The notes under the pieces: generated by a model
Databases searched by the model: none
Seen by the model: the letters and a program-made list of their open reading frames with translations, nothing else
Told to the model about the DNA's origin: nothing
Assembly (NCBI GenBank): GCA_046330135.1
Contig: JAXLTI010000009.1
Span: forward strand, 1-64,000
Source: CAYYFX01 sp046330135
GTDB taxonomy: Bacteria > ARS69
DNA length: 64,000 bases
Direction: 5' to 3'
Translations under genes and position numbers: made by a program
Part shown: positions 34,401 to 42,698 of the stretch, in pieces
Layout of the letters: each line of letters begins with the position of its first letter
How positions within the stretch are numbered: position 1 is the first letter of the stretch

Positions 34401-36521
34401 CGGCCGCCCCTGCGCCGCGCCGAAGATCTCCGTCAGCACCTTCCCGTTCAGCTCGGCGTCGAGGGGCGGCGCGGCCTCGCGAGTGTTGGCCACCGTGGCG
34501 ACGGCGCCGCCGGCGGGATGGAAGAGGAAGTGCTCCGCGGCCGACTCGAAGTCGAACGCGCCGACGTTGCAGCTGTAGAGCATGACGAACGCCGCGCGGC
34601 CGCCCGAGCTCGTGGCGTCGATGTCGTGGTTGAAGAGCAGCTCCATGCCCGGTCCCACGCCGATCACGTCGTAGGAACCGTGGCTCACGTTCACGACCCA
34701 CGCGGGCCCGGCGTTCAGCCCGGCGATGACGGCGGCACGGCCCTCGGTCCCATCCACCTGATAGAGACCGGTGCACGCGAAGGACGGCGGGAACAGCGCC
34801 TGCTCCTGCTGGCAGACCGCCTTCCCGTCGCCCGGCTGCTCCATGTCCTGCCCGAGGAGGAGGACGCGATCCGCGTGATCGCAACCGTCGCCGCGGCGGT
34901 AGGCGTCGAGCTTGTCGAGGTAGCCGTCGAGCTCGGCTTCGTCGCTGGCCGGGATGCGACCGAGGACGAGGTCCGGCAAGAGATCGATGTCGTCGTAGTC
35001 CCGGGGCGCCGCGGGCAGCCCCTCGGCGACGCCGTGCACGGTCCAGGCGCCCGCGACGCCCCGGGTGAGCCCGGCGCTCGTGGCCACGTCGAGCGTGCCG
35101 TCCCCGCGGAGCGCCACGTCGTAGAGGTCGTCCGCAGCGAGGCCGTCGCTCGTGCCGAGGAGAGCGTCGCCCGCCGGCCCGCGGTGGAAGAGACCGCGCG
35201 ACGTAGCCGCCCAAACGTCGTCGCCGCGGTTGGTGAACGCGAAGCCGCGCACGGACATTCCGGACCACGCCGACAGCGGGTCCTTCGTCCACACGCCTCC
35301 GTCGAGAACGGAGACGCCGCCGCGGCTGAACCAGTTGTCCGCGTGACCGAGCCAGACCCGGCCGCGCGGGTCCACGGCCACGGAGATGACCCAGTTCGAG
35401 AGGATACCGGAGGTCGCGGCGTCGTAGCGCGTGAACGTCGTGCCGTCGAAGCGTGCGGCGCCGCCCGGCGTGCCGATCCAGAGCGCGCTCCCGTCGCGCG
35501 CGAGGGACGTCACGAGCCCGTTGGGGAGACCGTCCGCCGCACGCCAGCTCCGCCAGCGCGTGCCGTCCCAGTGCGCGAGGCCGTCGTTCGTCCCGATCCA
35601 GGCGTCGTCCGCGCTCGCCGCGTCCACGCACAGCACGTTCACGCCCGGCACGCCGTCCGGGGTGCCCCACGCGCGCCACGACGCGCCGTCCCATCGCGCG
35701 ACGCCGTCCGAGGTGCCGGCCCACGCCGAGCCGTCCGGCGCGACGTCCACGCAGAGCACCTGCTCCGACGGCAGGCCGTCCGCCGCGCCCCACGAAGTGA
35801 AGCGCGCGCCGTCGAAGGCCGCGACGCCGAAGTAGGTGGCCACCCACGAGCGCCCGTCGGGGCCGACGGCCACGCCGTTCAGGTACCCGTCGTAGGCCGC
35901 CGACGCGATGGGCTCGCCGTAGATCGCGTCGCCGTCCTCGTTCCATTCGCGATCCAGGCACTGGTAGTAGAGGTCGGTGGGGATCTGCTCGGTGCCCCAT
36001 GGGACGTAGCGCACGGGCACGTGCTCGACATCGCCGCCGAGGACGACCCACTGCGTGCCCCAGAGATCGTGCGCGTCGCGCAAGAACGTGCGGATCCGGG
36101 CCGGCTGGTCCGGACCGGAGTAGCGCGCATCGATCCACGACGTGGTGCGCACGACGGTCAGAGTGCCGCGACGCGTCTCCTCGTCGGCGAAGCGCTGGAA
36201 CGCGGCCGCGAGCGCATCCGAGGTGACGACGACCTGCTCGACCGCCGCGCCCGAAGGCGACGGCACGTCCGTGGGCACGAACGAGTGATCCGCGGCCGGC
36301 GCGGCGCGCCGCTCGGCGGACACGGCGCGCGATTGCGAGCGCACCCCCGGAAGAGCGCGGCGCGGGAGCCGGTCGGTCCGCCACTGCGTGAGGAAGTCGG
36401 TGCGAATCTCGGGCGCGGGCGCGGCGGGCGTGGAGGAGCCGGCCGGGCGCGCCTCCGCCATGGCGCAGGGCGCGCCGAGGGCGAGCGAGGATGCGGCGAG
36501 GAGCAGCAGCTCGATGCGCAA
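31488..36521 (-). CDS. Giant secreted C25 (gingipain-type) peptidase with inserted beta-propeller, FG-GAP repeats and FlgD-like tail
   Basis: A protein of 1677 residues. Signal peptide about 1-21. The C25 catalytic domain is split: the first part (about 95-205) ends TDLYYQCLDREWNEDGDAIYGE and the second (about 505-680) begins DLLPDLVLGRIP. Catalytic His613 (VSHGS) and Cys650 (YSCNVGAF) are in the second part. Between them, about 211-500, sit several two-component-regulator-type propeller repeats (WAGTSDGVARWDG pattern). Further on come Ig/fibronectin-like domains, then FG-GAP/VCBS repeats (DLDGDGRREILFG) from about 1190 to 1560, and a FlgD-like C-terminal domain (DVFDVAGRRVA, WDGRD, GVYFLRLA). 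Likely a surface or secreted protease. The TTG at 36521 is chosen because it starts the signal peptide and fits the promoter at 36572-36601; ribosome-site support is weak. Confidence 0.85.
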   Translation of the reverse strand: MRIELLLLAASSLALGAPCAMAEARPAGSSTPAAPAPEIRTDFLTQWRTDRLPRRALPGVRSQSRAVSAERRAAPAADHSFVPTDVPSPSGAAVEQVVVTSDALAAAFQRFADEETRRGTLTVVRTTSWIDARYSGPDQPARIRTFLRDAHDLWGTQWVVLGGDVEHVPVRYVPWGTEQIPTDLYYQCLDREWNEDGDAIYGEPIASAAYDGYLNGVAVGPDGRSWVATYFGVAAFDGARFTSWGAADGLPSEQVLCVDVAPDGSAWAGTSDGVARWDGASWRAWGTPDGVPGVNVLCVDAASADDAWIGTNDGLAHWDGTRWRSWRAADGLPNGLVTSLARDGSALWIGTPGGAARFDGTTFTRYDAATSGILSNWVISVAVDPRGRVWLGHADNWFSRGGVSVLDGGVWTKDPLSAWSGMSVRGFAFTNRGDDVWAATSRGLFHRGPAGDALLGTSDGLAADDLYDVALRGDGTLDVATSAGLTRGVAGAWTVHGVAEGLPAAPRDYDDIDLLPDLVLGRIPASDEAELDGYLDKLDAYRRGDGCDHADRVLLLGQDMEQPGDGKAVCQQEQALFPPSFACTGLYQVDGTEGRAAVIAGLNAGPAWVVNVSHGSYDVIGVGPGMELLFNHDIDATSSGGRAAFVMLYSCNVGAFDFESAAEHFLFHPAGGAVATVANTREAAPPLDAELNGKVLTEIFGAAQGRPAVALRNMVEQELASRGTDLRTATWWRRAVLSHSFLGAPTLALWRKVPAALAVDVPASAPLARAPFAVKVRDAATGQPVPGALVCVSKGVEDWTRAAADADGRVALDFRPATAGRVDVVVSAPDYREWTGSVPVAAPAGPNPVAESADAAVTRTGADGRDVDLRLSMQNTGSAAPSAWSVTLASDDAGVVVVSGSGSLAALGAGETGWAGPFHVHLRPDLPDGAPFSVRLQGTGSSTFSETFRATLHAPALALAALHVDGGVVAPVLTNVGGLPTGPLTATLTATNPSGTVTDGAASTGALAPGQSVELGDGFRASGPSSARFELRVSDGAGTSLVRTIDLDRPAAPSLAAAEPRDAGAVLTWQPSSAADLSGYRVLRRADGSWVDDRHGALVRGARVEVTLPAGASCDFAIVAVDSSGLDSADSLRVTAHAAPVTLAGWPRKLSSLIGPSPIVAADLDGDGRREILFGSMWQANAVNVFRADGVQWTDGDLDPATAGPFGVTGGRVHAAPLAVDVDGDGTKEIFAVSFDGYAYGWRLATTPSGTPVPLPGWPVFLAAQGARSGPVAADVDGDGKPEIVTVALDGRVRVLHADGTMAPGWPKVTRAFGTGSTPAVSDLDGDGRDDLVFGGTDSLLYAVSGTGADLPGWPRPLGAQVLSSPVLADVNGDGSLEIFAMARDGKIWGFRSYDRDGVPGADPLPGWPVSFEPYTHTPPSPAVCDFDGDGVPEIVVPGATSLAVLRANGTFFPGWPKSLGAEIVNSPVVADLDGDGRPDILIGTDDRKLRALRIDGSSVTGWPRSFNETPWCTPFVADVDGDGTLDVALASDDLDVRVVTTGVADRPGAAPWPGYHGGASLSGVYQAPPGASAVAAPAALSAAPLALELAPAAPNPFRAATSLRFVVPKPGRTRLDVFDVAGRRVATPVDAVLPAGAHSVTWDGRDVTGRPASSGVYFLRLATPEGSRTARVIRLR

Positions 36522-36571
36522 CTGAACCGATTTGCCGGGGCAAGATGCAGGCGGCGGTCCCGTCGACAACC

Positions 36572-36601
36572 AGAGTACCAAGCGCGCACGGCGTTCCGCA
36601 A
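36572..36601 (-). promoter_or_regulatory. Possible promoter for the giant C25 peptidase gene
   Basis: On the minus strand, TTGCGG (36601-36596), an 18-base spacer and TACTCT (36577-36572). A start near 36565 would leave a 44-base leader and would exclude the upstream in-frame TTG at 36581. Confidence 0.4.
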
Positions 36602-36713
36602 CGGGTGGGCAGTTTCTTGTCAGCTACCTTTGTCGTGCCTTGCCGCGGGAACCCCGCAGGATCCCAGGGGGCGCGAGAGTCGGCGGGCGGGCGGGACGCT
36701 TCGAGTGCGGCGC

Positions 36714-37469
36714 TCAGAAGCGGCCGAGAAGCGCAAGATCCCGCGCGGCGGAGTCCAACGAAGGGGCGAACGCCCGGCCCATGGCCGCCACCCGAACCCG
36801 CTTCGCCCCCGCCGCCTGGAGGGCGGCGGCGCAGGCGAAGGCGGTGGAGCCCGTGGTCACCACGTCGTCCACGAGGAGGATCTCTCCCGCGGCCGCCGCC
36901 CCGGGCGCGGATCCGGCGGCGAACGCCCCGCGCACGGCGCGCTCGCGCGCTTCGCGCGGCAACCCGGCGAGCGCCGGCCCGCCGCGCCGTCGCACGAGCC
37001 ACGACGTTTCCACGGTGCGCCCGCTCACACGGCCGAGAATGCGCGCGAAGTCCTCGGTCTGGTTGAAGCCGCGCTCCCGGCGCTTGTCCGGCCGCAGCGG
37101 AACGGGAACGAGGGCGCCCGGCGGAAGGTGCGGAGCGAGCACGGCCGCCGCCTCCCACGCGAGGCGACCGCCGACCGGACGGCAGCGCCGGTACTTCGAC
37201 GCGGCGAGAACGTCCAGGAAGAGCGAGTCCACGGCGAAGGCGGCGCACGCCTCGACGGGCTCGAGGGCGTCGCCCTGCGGGTGCGCGAGGCTCCACGTGC
37301 GCTCCGCGGGCCGGAGCGGGCGCAACGCCGCCCAGCAATCTTCGCAGAACTGCTCCCGTGCACGAGCGGCGCGCTGCTCGCAACGAGGGCACAAGGGCGG
37401 CCAAAGAAGGTCCGCCGCCCCGACGGCGTGCTCCCGCGCCTGTCGCGCGACCCCGGCGATCCATCGCAC
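36714..37469 (-). CDS. comF: ComF-family phosphoribosyltransferase-like protein
   Basis: A protein of about 251 residues. An N-terminal zinc-finger-like pair (CPRC and CEDC) is followed by a phosphoribosyltransferase fold, with VPVPLRPDKRRERGFNQ and the PRPP motif ILLVDDVVTTGST. ComF proteins are linked to DNA uptake in competent bacteria, but the family is widespread and the biochemical role is not settled. The start is uncertain: GTG at 37469 is taken because the recognised domain follows soon after; an in-frame TTG at 37520 is also possible, and neither has a clear ribosome site. It stands about 130 bp from aroE on the same strand. Confidence 0.8.
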   Translation of the reverse strand: MRWIAGVARQAREHAVGAADLLWPPLCPRCEQRAARAREQFCEDCWAALRPLRPAERTWSLAHPQGDALEPVEACAAFAVDSLFLDVLAASKYRRCRPVGGRLAWEAAAVLAPHLPPGALVPVPLRPDKRRERGFNQTEDFARILGRVSGRTVETSWLVRRRGGPALAGLPREARERAVRGAFAAGSAPGAAAAGEILLVDDVVTTGSTAFACAAALQAAGAKRVRVAAMGRAFAPSLDSAARDLALLGRF

Positions 37470-37598
37470 ACGTCGAGGATGGCGCGCGGCGCACCTTCGG
37501 CAAGGCCCGGCGCCATGCAACGCGTCGTCAGGCTCTGCCGCCCAGCATGACCGTCAGGCGCTGCCGCGCAAGGCGCGCCGTCGGCTCGCAGCGCACGA

Positions 37599-38411
37599 TC
37601 ATCCTCGACGGAGCAGCTCCGCCTCCGCAGCGGCGCGCAGGACGCGCGCATCGGGGCGCTGCCCCGTCCAACGCTCGAAGGCGAGCGCGCCTTGCGCGAC
37701 GAGGAGCCCGAGGCCGCCGGAGGCGGAGACGCCGCGCTCGCGGGCCGCGCGCACGAGCGCGGTGTCCGGGTACACCAGATCGACGACGCGCCCGGCGCCT
37801 TCCAGGAGCTCGCCCGCGAGCGGAAGGGGATCGTCGGCGCGGAGGCCGAGCGAGGTGCACTGCACCACGAGGCCGCCCGCCGGCACGGCCCCGCCCGGAC
37901 CTTCCGACACCACGCGCCCCGGCGCGGCGCGGACCAAGGCGTCGGCACGGGCGCGCGAGCGATTCGCCACGCGAACGCGCGGACACCCCGCGGCGAGGAG
38001 GGCCCAGACGACGGCCCGCGCCGATCCGCCCGCGCCCAGCACGAGAGCTTCGCGCTGGAGAAGGCTCTCCGAGCCCTCCTCGCGCAGCCAGTCGAGGAAG
38101 CCCGGGCCGTCCGTGTTGTCGGCGAGCCAGCCAGCCTCGCGTCGTACGAGGACGTTCGCTGCGCCGATGGCCTGCGCCACCGCGGTCGCCCCCACCGCTC
38201 CGGCGAGCGCGCCCTCCTTGTGCGGCAGCGTGACGTTCGCCCCCGCGATCCCTTCGCGATGCAGCGCCGCCATCTCCCCCGGCCAGCGCTCGGGCAGGAT
38301 CTCGCGCGCCTCGTAGCGCGCCTCGAGGTGCGCGGCCGCGAACGCCGCCGTCATCATGGCCGGAGAGAGCGAATGGGCGACCGGGCAGCCGACGACGAGA
38401 TACGTCTTCAC
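37599..38411 (-). CDS. aroE: Shikimate dehydrogenase
   Basis: A protein of 270 residues, reducing 3-dehydroshikimate to shikimate with NADPH in aromatic amino acid synthesis. The substrate-site motifs GCPVAHSLSP, NVTLPHK (catalytic Lys) and ADNTDGPGFL, and the nucleotide motif GAGGSARAV with NRSRARA, are intact. The GTG at 38411 overlaps the TGA of lgt by four bases. The join to a cell-shape and lipoprotein operon is a matter of position only. Confidence 0.92.
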   Translation of the reverse strand: MKTYLVVGCPVAHSLSPAMMTAAFAAAHLEARYEAREILPERWPGEMAALHREGIAGANVTLPHKEGALAGAVGATAVAQAIGAANVLVRREAGWLADNTDGPGFLDWLREEGSESLLQREALVLGAGGSARAVVWALLAAGCPRVRVANRSRARADALVRAAPGRVVSEGPGGAVPAGGLVVQCTSLGLRADDPLPLAGELLEGAGRVVDLVYPDTALVRAARERGVSASGGLGLLVAQGALAFERWTGQRPDARVLRAAAEAELLRRG

Positions 38412-39193
38412 GCGCCGGCGACGGCCCGCGTGCGGCGCATCGAGAAGAGCCGCGCGAGCGCGAAGAGAACCACCGCGACGGAGATCCACTGGTTGAACGT
38501 GAGATGAACCGAGGGGACCGGGAACGCGCTCGCTTCGTAGGAGCGCACGAAGTCGATGAGGAAGCGCTCCACGCCGTACATCGCGAGGAAGGCGAGGAAG
38601 AGGACGCCGCGCACGAGCGGCCGTCGATCGAAGCGCAAGAGAAGCCCGCACATGAGGAAGCCGGCCGCGGAGTCGTAGAGCTGGGCGGGATGCAGGGGCA
38701 CGCCGGGGTTCAGGTAGCCCGCGTGCGAGTCCGGCGGGAACACGCAGCCCCAGGGAAGGCTCGTGGGCGCGCCGAAACAGCACCCCGAGAGAAAGCAGCC
38801 GATGCGCGTGAAGCCGAGCCCGAGCGCCATCGACGGCGCGATGGCATCCGCGGCGTCCCACGCGTTCACGCCCCAGCGCCGGAGGAACCACATCCCCAGG
38901 ATGACCGCCGGAATCGCCCCGCCGTAGAGCACGAGGCCGCCCTCCCACGTGCGGAACATGTCGAGGTAGTGTCCCCGGAACTGATCGAGGTGCGTGAGCA
39001 CGTAGAGGGCCCGCGCCCCGAGGATCGACGCGACGATCACGACCAGCGCGACGTCGTCCACGCGCTCCGCGGGGATGCCGCGCCGCTCGGCGCGCGGACG
39101 CGCGAGCAGGATCCCCAGCAGGAACGACAGCGCGAGGAAGAACCCGTACGAGTGGATCTTGAGGATGCCGAGATCCAGCAGAGTCGGGTGCAT
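38408..39193 (-). CDS. lgt: Phosphatidylglycerol-prolipoprotein diacylglyceryl transferase
   Basis: An inner-membrane enzyme of 261 residues that puts diacylglycerol on the lipobox Cys of prelipoproteins. The family signature appears as TRIGCFLSGCCFG, with HPAQLYDS further on, and seven hydrophobic stretches are visible. The ATG at 39193 overlaps the rodA stop (TGATG). Many lipobox proteins in this window are its probable substrates, and lnt at 60717 acts later in the same path. Confidence 0.95.
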   Translation of the reverse strand: MHPTLLDLGILKIHSYGFFLALSFLLGILLARPRAERRGIPAERVDDVALVVIVASILGARALYVLTHLDQFRGHYLDMFRTWEGGLVLYGGAIPAVILGMWFLRRWGVNAWDAADAIAPSMALGLGFTRIGCFLSGCCFGAPTSLPWGCVFPPDSHAGYLNPGVPLHPAQLYDSAAGFLMCGLLLRFDRRPLVRGVLFLAFLAMYGVERFLIDFVRSYEASAFPVPSVHLTFNQWISVAVVLFALARLFSMRRTRAVAGA

Positions 39194-40407
39194 CAAAGCC
39201 TCCGGCGAATTCCCACGCCCACCACGATCCCGAGGGAGGCGAGTGTCGAGAGAAGGGACGTCCCGCCGTAAGAGTAGATCGGAAGAGGCAATCCCGTCAC
39301 GGGCACCAACCCCACCGTCACGCCGATGTTCAGGAAGGTCTGGAACCCCAGCATGGACAGGATCCCGATGACGGCGAGGCCCGCGAAGGGGTCTTTCGAC
39401 CCGGCCGCGATGCGGTAGCCGCGCACGATGAGCAGCGTGAAGAGGATCAGCACCACGACCGTGCCGACGAAGCCGAACTCCTCGCCCACGACGCTGAAGA
39501 TGAAGTCCGTGTGCCTCGCCGGGAGGAACGCGAGCCCCTTCTGCGTGCCCTCGAGGAAGCCGACGCCGAAGAGCCCGCCCGACCCGATCGCCACCTTGGA
39601 CTGGATGATCTGGTAGCCCGCGCCCGAGGAGTACCGGGCCGGGTCCAGGAACGCCACGATGCGCTGCTGCTGATACGGCTGGAGCTTGCCCCAGAGGATC
39701 GGCGTGGCGATGCCCATCAGGATGGACAGCGCCACGTACACGATCTTCTCGAGGACGAGAGCGCGGACGAAGTACGCGAGCGCGAGGAGGAACACGGTGA
39801 ACGCGATCCACGACGGCAGGCTGGACGCGCACACCACCGAGAGCGCCGGCGACGACGCGAGCAGGAGATACGGGACGGACACGCCGGCCCAGTAGAGCAT
39901 GGGTGGAAGCGCCGCGAGGAACACGAGCGCGGTCCCCAGGTCCGGCTGCTTCAACGTGAGCGCGAGCGGCACGAGGACCACGAGGGCCGGAACCATCAGG
40001 CCGCGCAGGCTCTCCGGGGGACGCTTCCGCGCGGCGAGGATGCGCGCGAGGAGGAGGACCGTGGAGAGCTTCCCGAGCTCCGAGGGCTGGAAGCGTACCC
40101 CGCCGATCGAGACCCAGCGCGTGGCCCCGCCGGCCTCCGAGCCGGCCACGAGCACGAGCGCGAGCGCTCCCACCGACACGACGTACATGAAGGGCGAGGC
40201 GCGCTCCCACGCGCCCGGCGGCACTGCCGCGGCGAGCACGAGGCCCACCAGCCCGAGCAGGGCGAAGACGACCTGCTTCCGCCAGAAGTCGAGGCCGAGG
40301 CCGGGATCCTCGCCCTGGCACGACGAGTAGACCACGATCACTCCCGTGACCACGAGCAGGAGAAGCGCGAGGAGGAGGACGCGGTCCAGGCCGCGCAGGC
40401 GCCACAT
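39193..40407 (-). CDS. rodA: Rod shape-determining peptidoglycan glycosyltransferase RodA (SEDS family)
   Basis: A polytopic protein of 404 residues. It polymerises lipid II for side-wall growth together with PBP2. Family features seen: the FQPSELGK block, LKQPDLGTALV, the GSGGLFGVGF-type loop, FSVVGEEFGFVG, and the C-terminal LPIYSYGGTS. FtsW is unlikely, because the gene is directly joined to mrdA and mreDCB. Start and stop each overlap a neighbour by one base (TGATG), so the set is tightly coupled. Confidence 0.95.
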   Translation of the reverse strand: MWRLRGLDRVLLLALLLLVVTGVIVVYSSCQGEDPGLGLDFWRKQVVFALLGLVGLVLAAAVPPGAWERASPFMYVVSVGALALVLVAGSEAGGATRWVSIGGVRFQPSELGKLSTVLLLARILAARKRPPESLRGLMVPALVVLVPLALTLKQPDLGTALVFLAALPPMLYWAGVSVPYLLLASSPALSVVCASSLPSWIAFTVFLLALAYFVRALVLEKIVYVALSILMGIATPILWGKLQPYQQQRIVAFLDPARYSSGAGYQIIQSKVAIGSGGLFGVGFLEGTQKGLAFLPARHTDFIFSVVGEEFGFVGTVVVLILFTLLIVRGYRIAAGSKDPFAGLAVIGILSMLGFQTFLNIGVTVGLVPVTGLPLPIYSYGGTSLLSTLASLGIVVGVGIRRRL

Positions 40408-42209
40408 CAGCTCGTCGCCTCGGGAGCGGGCGGGGGCGCGCGTCGCGCCGCGATCTCCAGCAGCAAGCGCTTCGCGATCGGCGCCGCGACGTCCGATCCG
40501 TGACCGCCCGCCTCCACGATGACCGAGAACGCCACGTCGGGATCGTCGTACGGCGCATAGCCCATGAACCACGAGTGCGCCTTGCCGTGCGGGTTCTCCG
40601 CGGTGCCGGTCTTGCCGGCGGGCATGTAGGCCGGGATCTTGCACACGACCGCGGTGCCGCGTTCCACGACCTGGTGCATCGCTTCGCGCACGCGGTCCAT
40701 CGTCTCGGGCGGGACGTTCCAGACGCCGCTCACCATCAGGTGATTCTCCCGCCGGGTCCCGTCCGGCTCCTCGATCGACTCGACGATCCGCGGGACGATG
40801 AGCTTCCCGCGCAACGCGAACATCGCGGCGTAGCGCGCGAGCTGGATGGGCGTGACGAGGTACTCCCCCTGCCCGATCGCGTGGTTCAGCACCGTGCCCT
40901 GGGTCCAGCCCTTCACGCCCCAGCGCCGGTTCAGCCACTCGGAGTCGGGAACGAGACCGGACAGCTCCTGCGGAAGGTCGATGCCGGTCTTCGACCCGAG
41001 CCCCGCGGCGCGCGCGCGGGTCGCGAGCGCGTCGACGTTGAGCCGCTCGCCGACCTGATAGAAATACGTGTCGCAGGACTTCACGAGCGCGTCCTCGAGG
41101 GCGAGCGAGCCGTGTCCCTTCTCGTCCCAGCAGTGGTAGAAGCGGTTGCCGAATCGGTAACCGCCGTAGCAGGCCGCGGGCATGTGCTGCGTGAAGCCGA
41201 TCACGTGCTCTTCGAGCGCGGCGATGAAGGCCACCATCTTGAACGTCGAGCCCGGCGCGTAGGTGGCCTGGACCGCGCGGAAGAGCAGCGGCCGATCCGG
41301 ATCGGTGTTGAGCACCCGCCACTCGGTCGCGTTGATGCCGGCGGCGAAGAGGTTCGGATCGAAGGTGGGCGCGCTCGCGAGGACGAGGGTCCCGCCCGTG
41401 CGAAGGTCGAGCATCACGACGGCGCCGCGACGTCCCACGAGGCACGAGTCCGCGATCGCCTGCAGGCCGAGGTCCACGTACAGGTGCAGGGTCTTGCCGG
41501 GCTTCGGCGTCACCGTCTGCTCCGGCGCGAAGCGGCCGACCACCCGGCCCATCGCGTCGACCTCGAGCCACCGCTCCCCGTCGACGCCGCGCAGATCCTT
41601 CTCGTAGGCGCGCTCGATGCCCATCCGGCCGAGGAAGTCGCCGGACTTGTAGCCCTGGTCGGCCATCGCCTCGACCTCGTGCGGGGAGATCTCGCCGACG
41701 TGACCCAGCAGGTGCGCGCCGACCGGGCCCTGCGGATACCAGCGCACTTGCGCGACATCGAGGCTGACGCCCGGCAGGTCCTCCTCGTTCTCGGCGATGC
41801 GCGACACCTGCTCGAAGCTGGCGTCGCGGCAGATCACGCAGGGAAGGTGCGGCGACTCCTGGCGCAGCCGCGAAACGATGTCCTCCGGAGGAACGTCGAG
41901 GAGGCGCGAGAGCAGGCCCAGCCGCGCCGAGTCCCCGAGGAGACGCCGCGGGATCGCGCGGACGGTGTAGCTCGGGCGGCTGTCGGCGAGCACGTGCCCC
42001 GCGCGATCCAGGATGAGGCCCCGCGGCGCGGTGATCTTCTCGATGCGGATCCGGTTCCGCTGCGATTGCAGCGTGTACTCGCGGACGCCCAGCACCTGCA
42101 GCTGGAAGAGCCGCCCGGCGAGCACGAGCGATCCGAGGGCCACGAGCGTGGCCAGATGCCAGGCGCGCCGCGAGCGGGCGAGCTGCTGCCAGCCGTCACG
42201 ATAGGCCAC
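40407..42209 (-). CDS. mrdA: Penicillin-binding protein 2 (peptidoglycan transpeptidase)
   Basis: A protein of 600 residues: one N-terminal membrane helix (about 17-40), the pedestal domain beginning RNRIRIEKITAPRG, and the transpeptidase domain with all three active-site motifs: STFK (321-324), SCD (378-380) and KTGT (533-536). It crosslinks new wall in the elongation complex with RodA and MreBCD. The GTG start lies 14 bases inside the end of mreD; its first residues MAYRDGWQQ precede the membrane helix directly. No beta-lactamase-like change is visible. Confidence 0.95.
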   Translation of the reverse strand: MAYRDGWQQLARSRRAWHLATLVALGSLVLAGRLFQLQVLGVREYTLQSQRNRIRIEKITAPRGLILDRAGHVLADSRPSYTVRAIPRRLLGDSARLGLLSRLLDVPPEDIVSRLRQESPHLPCVICRDASFEQVSRIAENEEDLPGVSLDVAQVRWYPQGPVGAHLLGHVGEISPHEVEAMADQGYKSGDFLGRMGIERAYEKDLRGVDGERWLEVDAMGRVVGRFAPEQTVTPKPGKTLHLYVDLGLQAIADSCLVGRRGAVVMLDLRTGGTLVLASAPTFDPNLFAAGINATEWRVLNTDPDRPLLFRAVQATYAPGSTFKMVAFIAALEEHVIGFTQHMPAACYGGYRFGNRFYHCWDEKGHGSLALEDALVKSCDTYFYQVGERLNVDALATRARAAGLGSKTGIDLPQELSGLVPDSEWLNRRWGVKGWTQGTVLNHAIGQGEYLVTPIQLARYAAMFALRGKLIVPRIVESIEEPDGTRRENHLMVSGVWNVPPETMDRVREAMHQVVERGTAVVCKIPAYMPAGKTGTAENPHGKAHSWFMGYAPYDDPDVAFSVIVEAGGHGSDVAAPIAKRLLLEIAARRAPPPAPEATS

Positions 42210-42696
42210 GACCGGACTCCCGCGACCACCGGATGAGGCGCTCCGCCGCCGCCATGAACGGCACCGCGAGCAGGCCCGTGTAGATGCCGCCCGGCAGGGC
42301 CGAGGTGAAGAAGTGCCGGATCGCGCCGCCGAATCCGCCGAGGCCGACGAAGAGACCGAGCGCCGAATCCCGGAGCGTCGTGGCGAGCAGCGCCACGACG
42401 GCGCGCGTGGGACCGCTGCCGCGGACCAGACGATCGCCGAGCGAGCCGACCGCGAAGCCGCAGAGCCCGTTCACGAGCGACGTCGCACCGAGCGGTTGAG
42501 CGGAGTTCAAGTCCACGAACAGCCCGGAGACGAACCCCGCGAGCGCACCGCCGGCCGAGCCTTCGCGCAAGGCCACGAGGAGAACCACGAGCAGGGGGAA
42601 GTCCGGCCGGGCGCCGACGATCGCGATCGCGGGAGCGAGCACCGACTGCAGGACGATCGCCACCCACAGCGCGATCACGATCCGCAGCGCGCGCAT
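42196..42696 (-). CDS. mreD: Rod shape-determining protein MreD
   Basis: A small polytopic membrane protein of 166 residues with the usual MreD pattern: an ARPDFPLLVVL segment, then a Gly-rich turn and GLFVDLNSAQPLGATSLV. It sits between mreC and mrdA as in other mre operons, which is the strongest support since MreD sequences diverge greatly. The ATG at 42696 follows the mreC stop by two bases. Confidence 0.92.
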   Translation of the reverse strand: MRALRIVIALWVAIVLQSVLAPAIAIVGARPDFPLLVVLLVALREGSAGGALAGFVSGLFVDLNSAQPLGATSLVNGLCGFAVGSLGDRLVRGSGPTRAVVALLATTLRDSALGLFVGLGGFGGAIRHFFTSALPGGIYTGLLAVPFMAAAERLIRWSRESGRGLS

Positions 42697-42698
42697 CG

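Noticed and set aside
36522..36581. Longer start of the C25 peptidase at TTG 36581
   Set aside because: It would place the signal peptide 20 residues in and start upstream of or at the predicted RNA 5' end.
31290..37550. A 2086-codon open frame on the plus strand and a 1711-codon frame on the minus strand overlapping the C25 peptidase
   Set aside because: Both are Arg/Ala/Pro-rich shadow frames caused by high G+C at third positions; they show no domains, while the C25 frame has clear ones.
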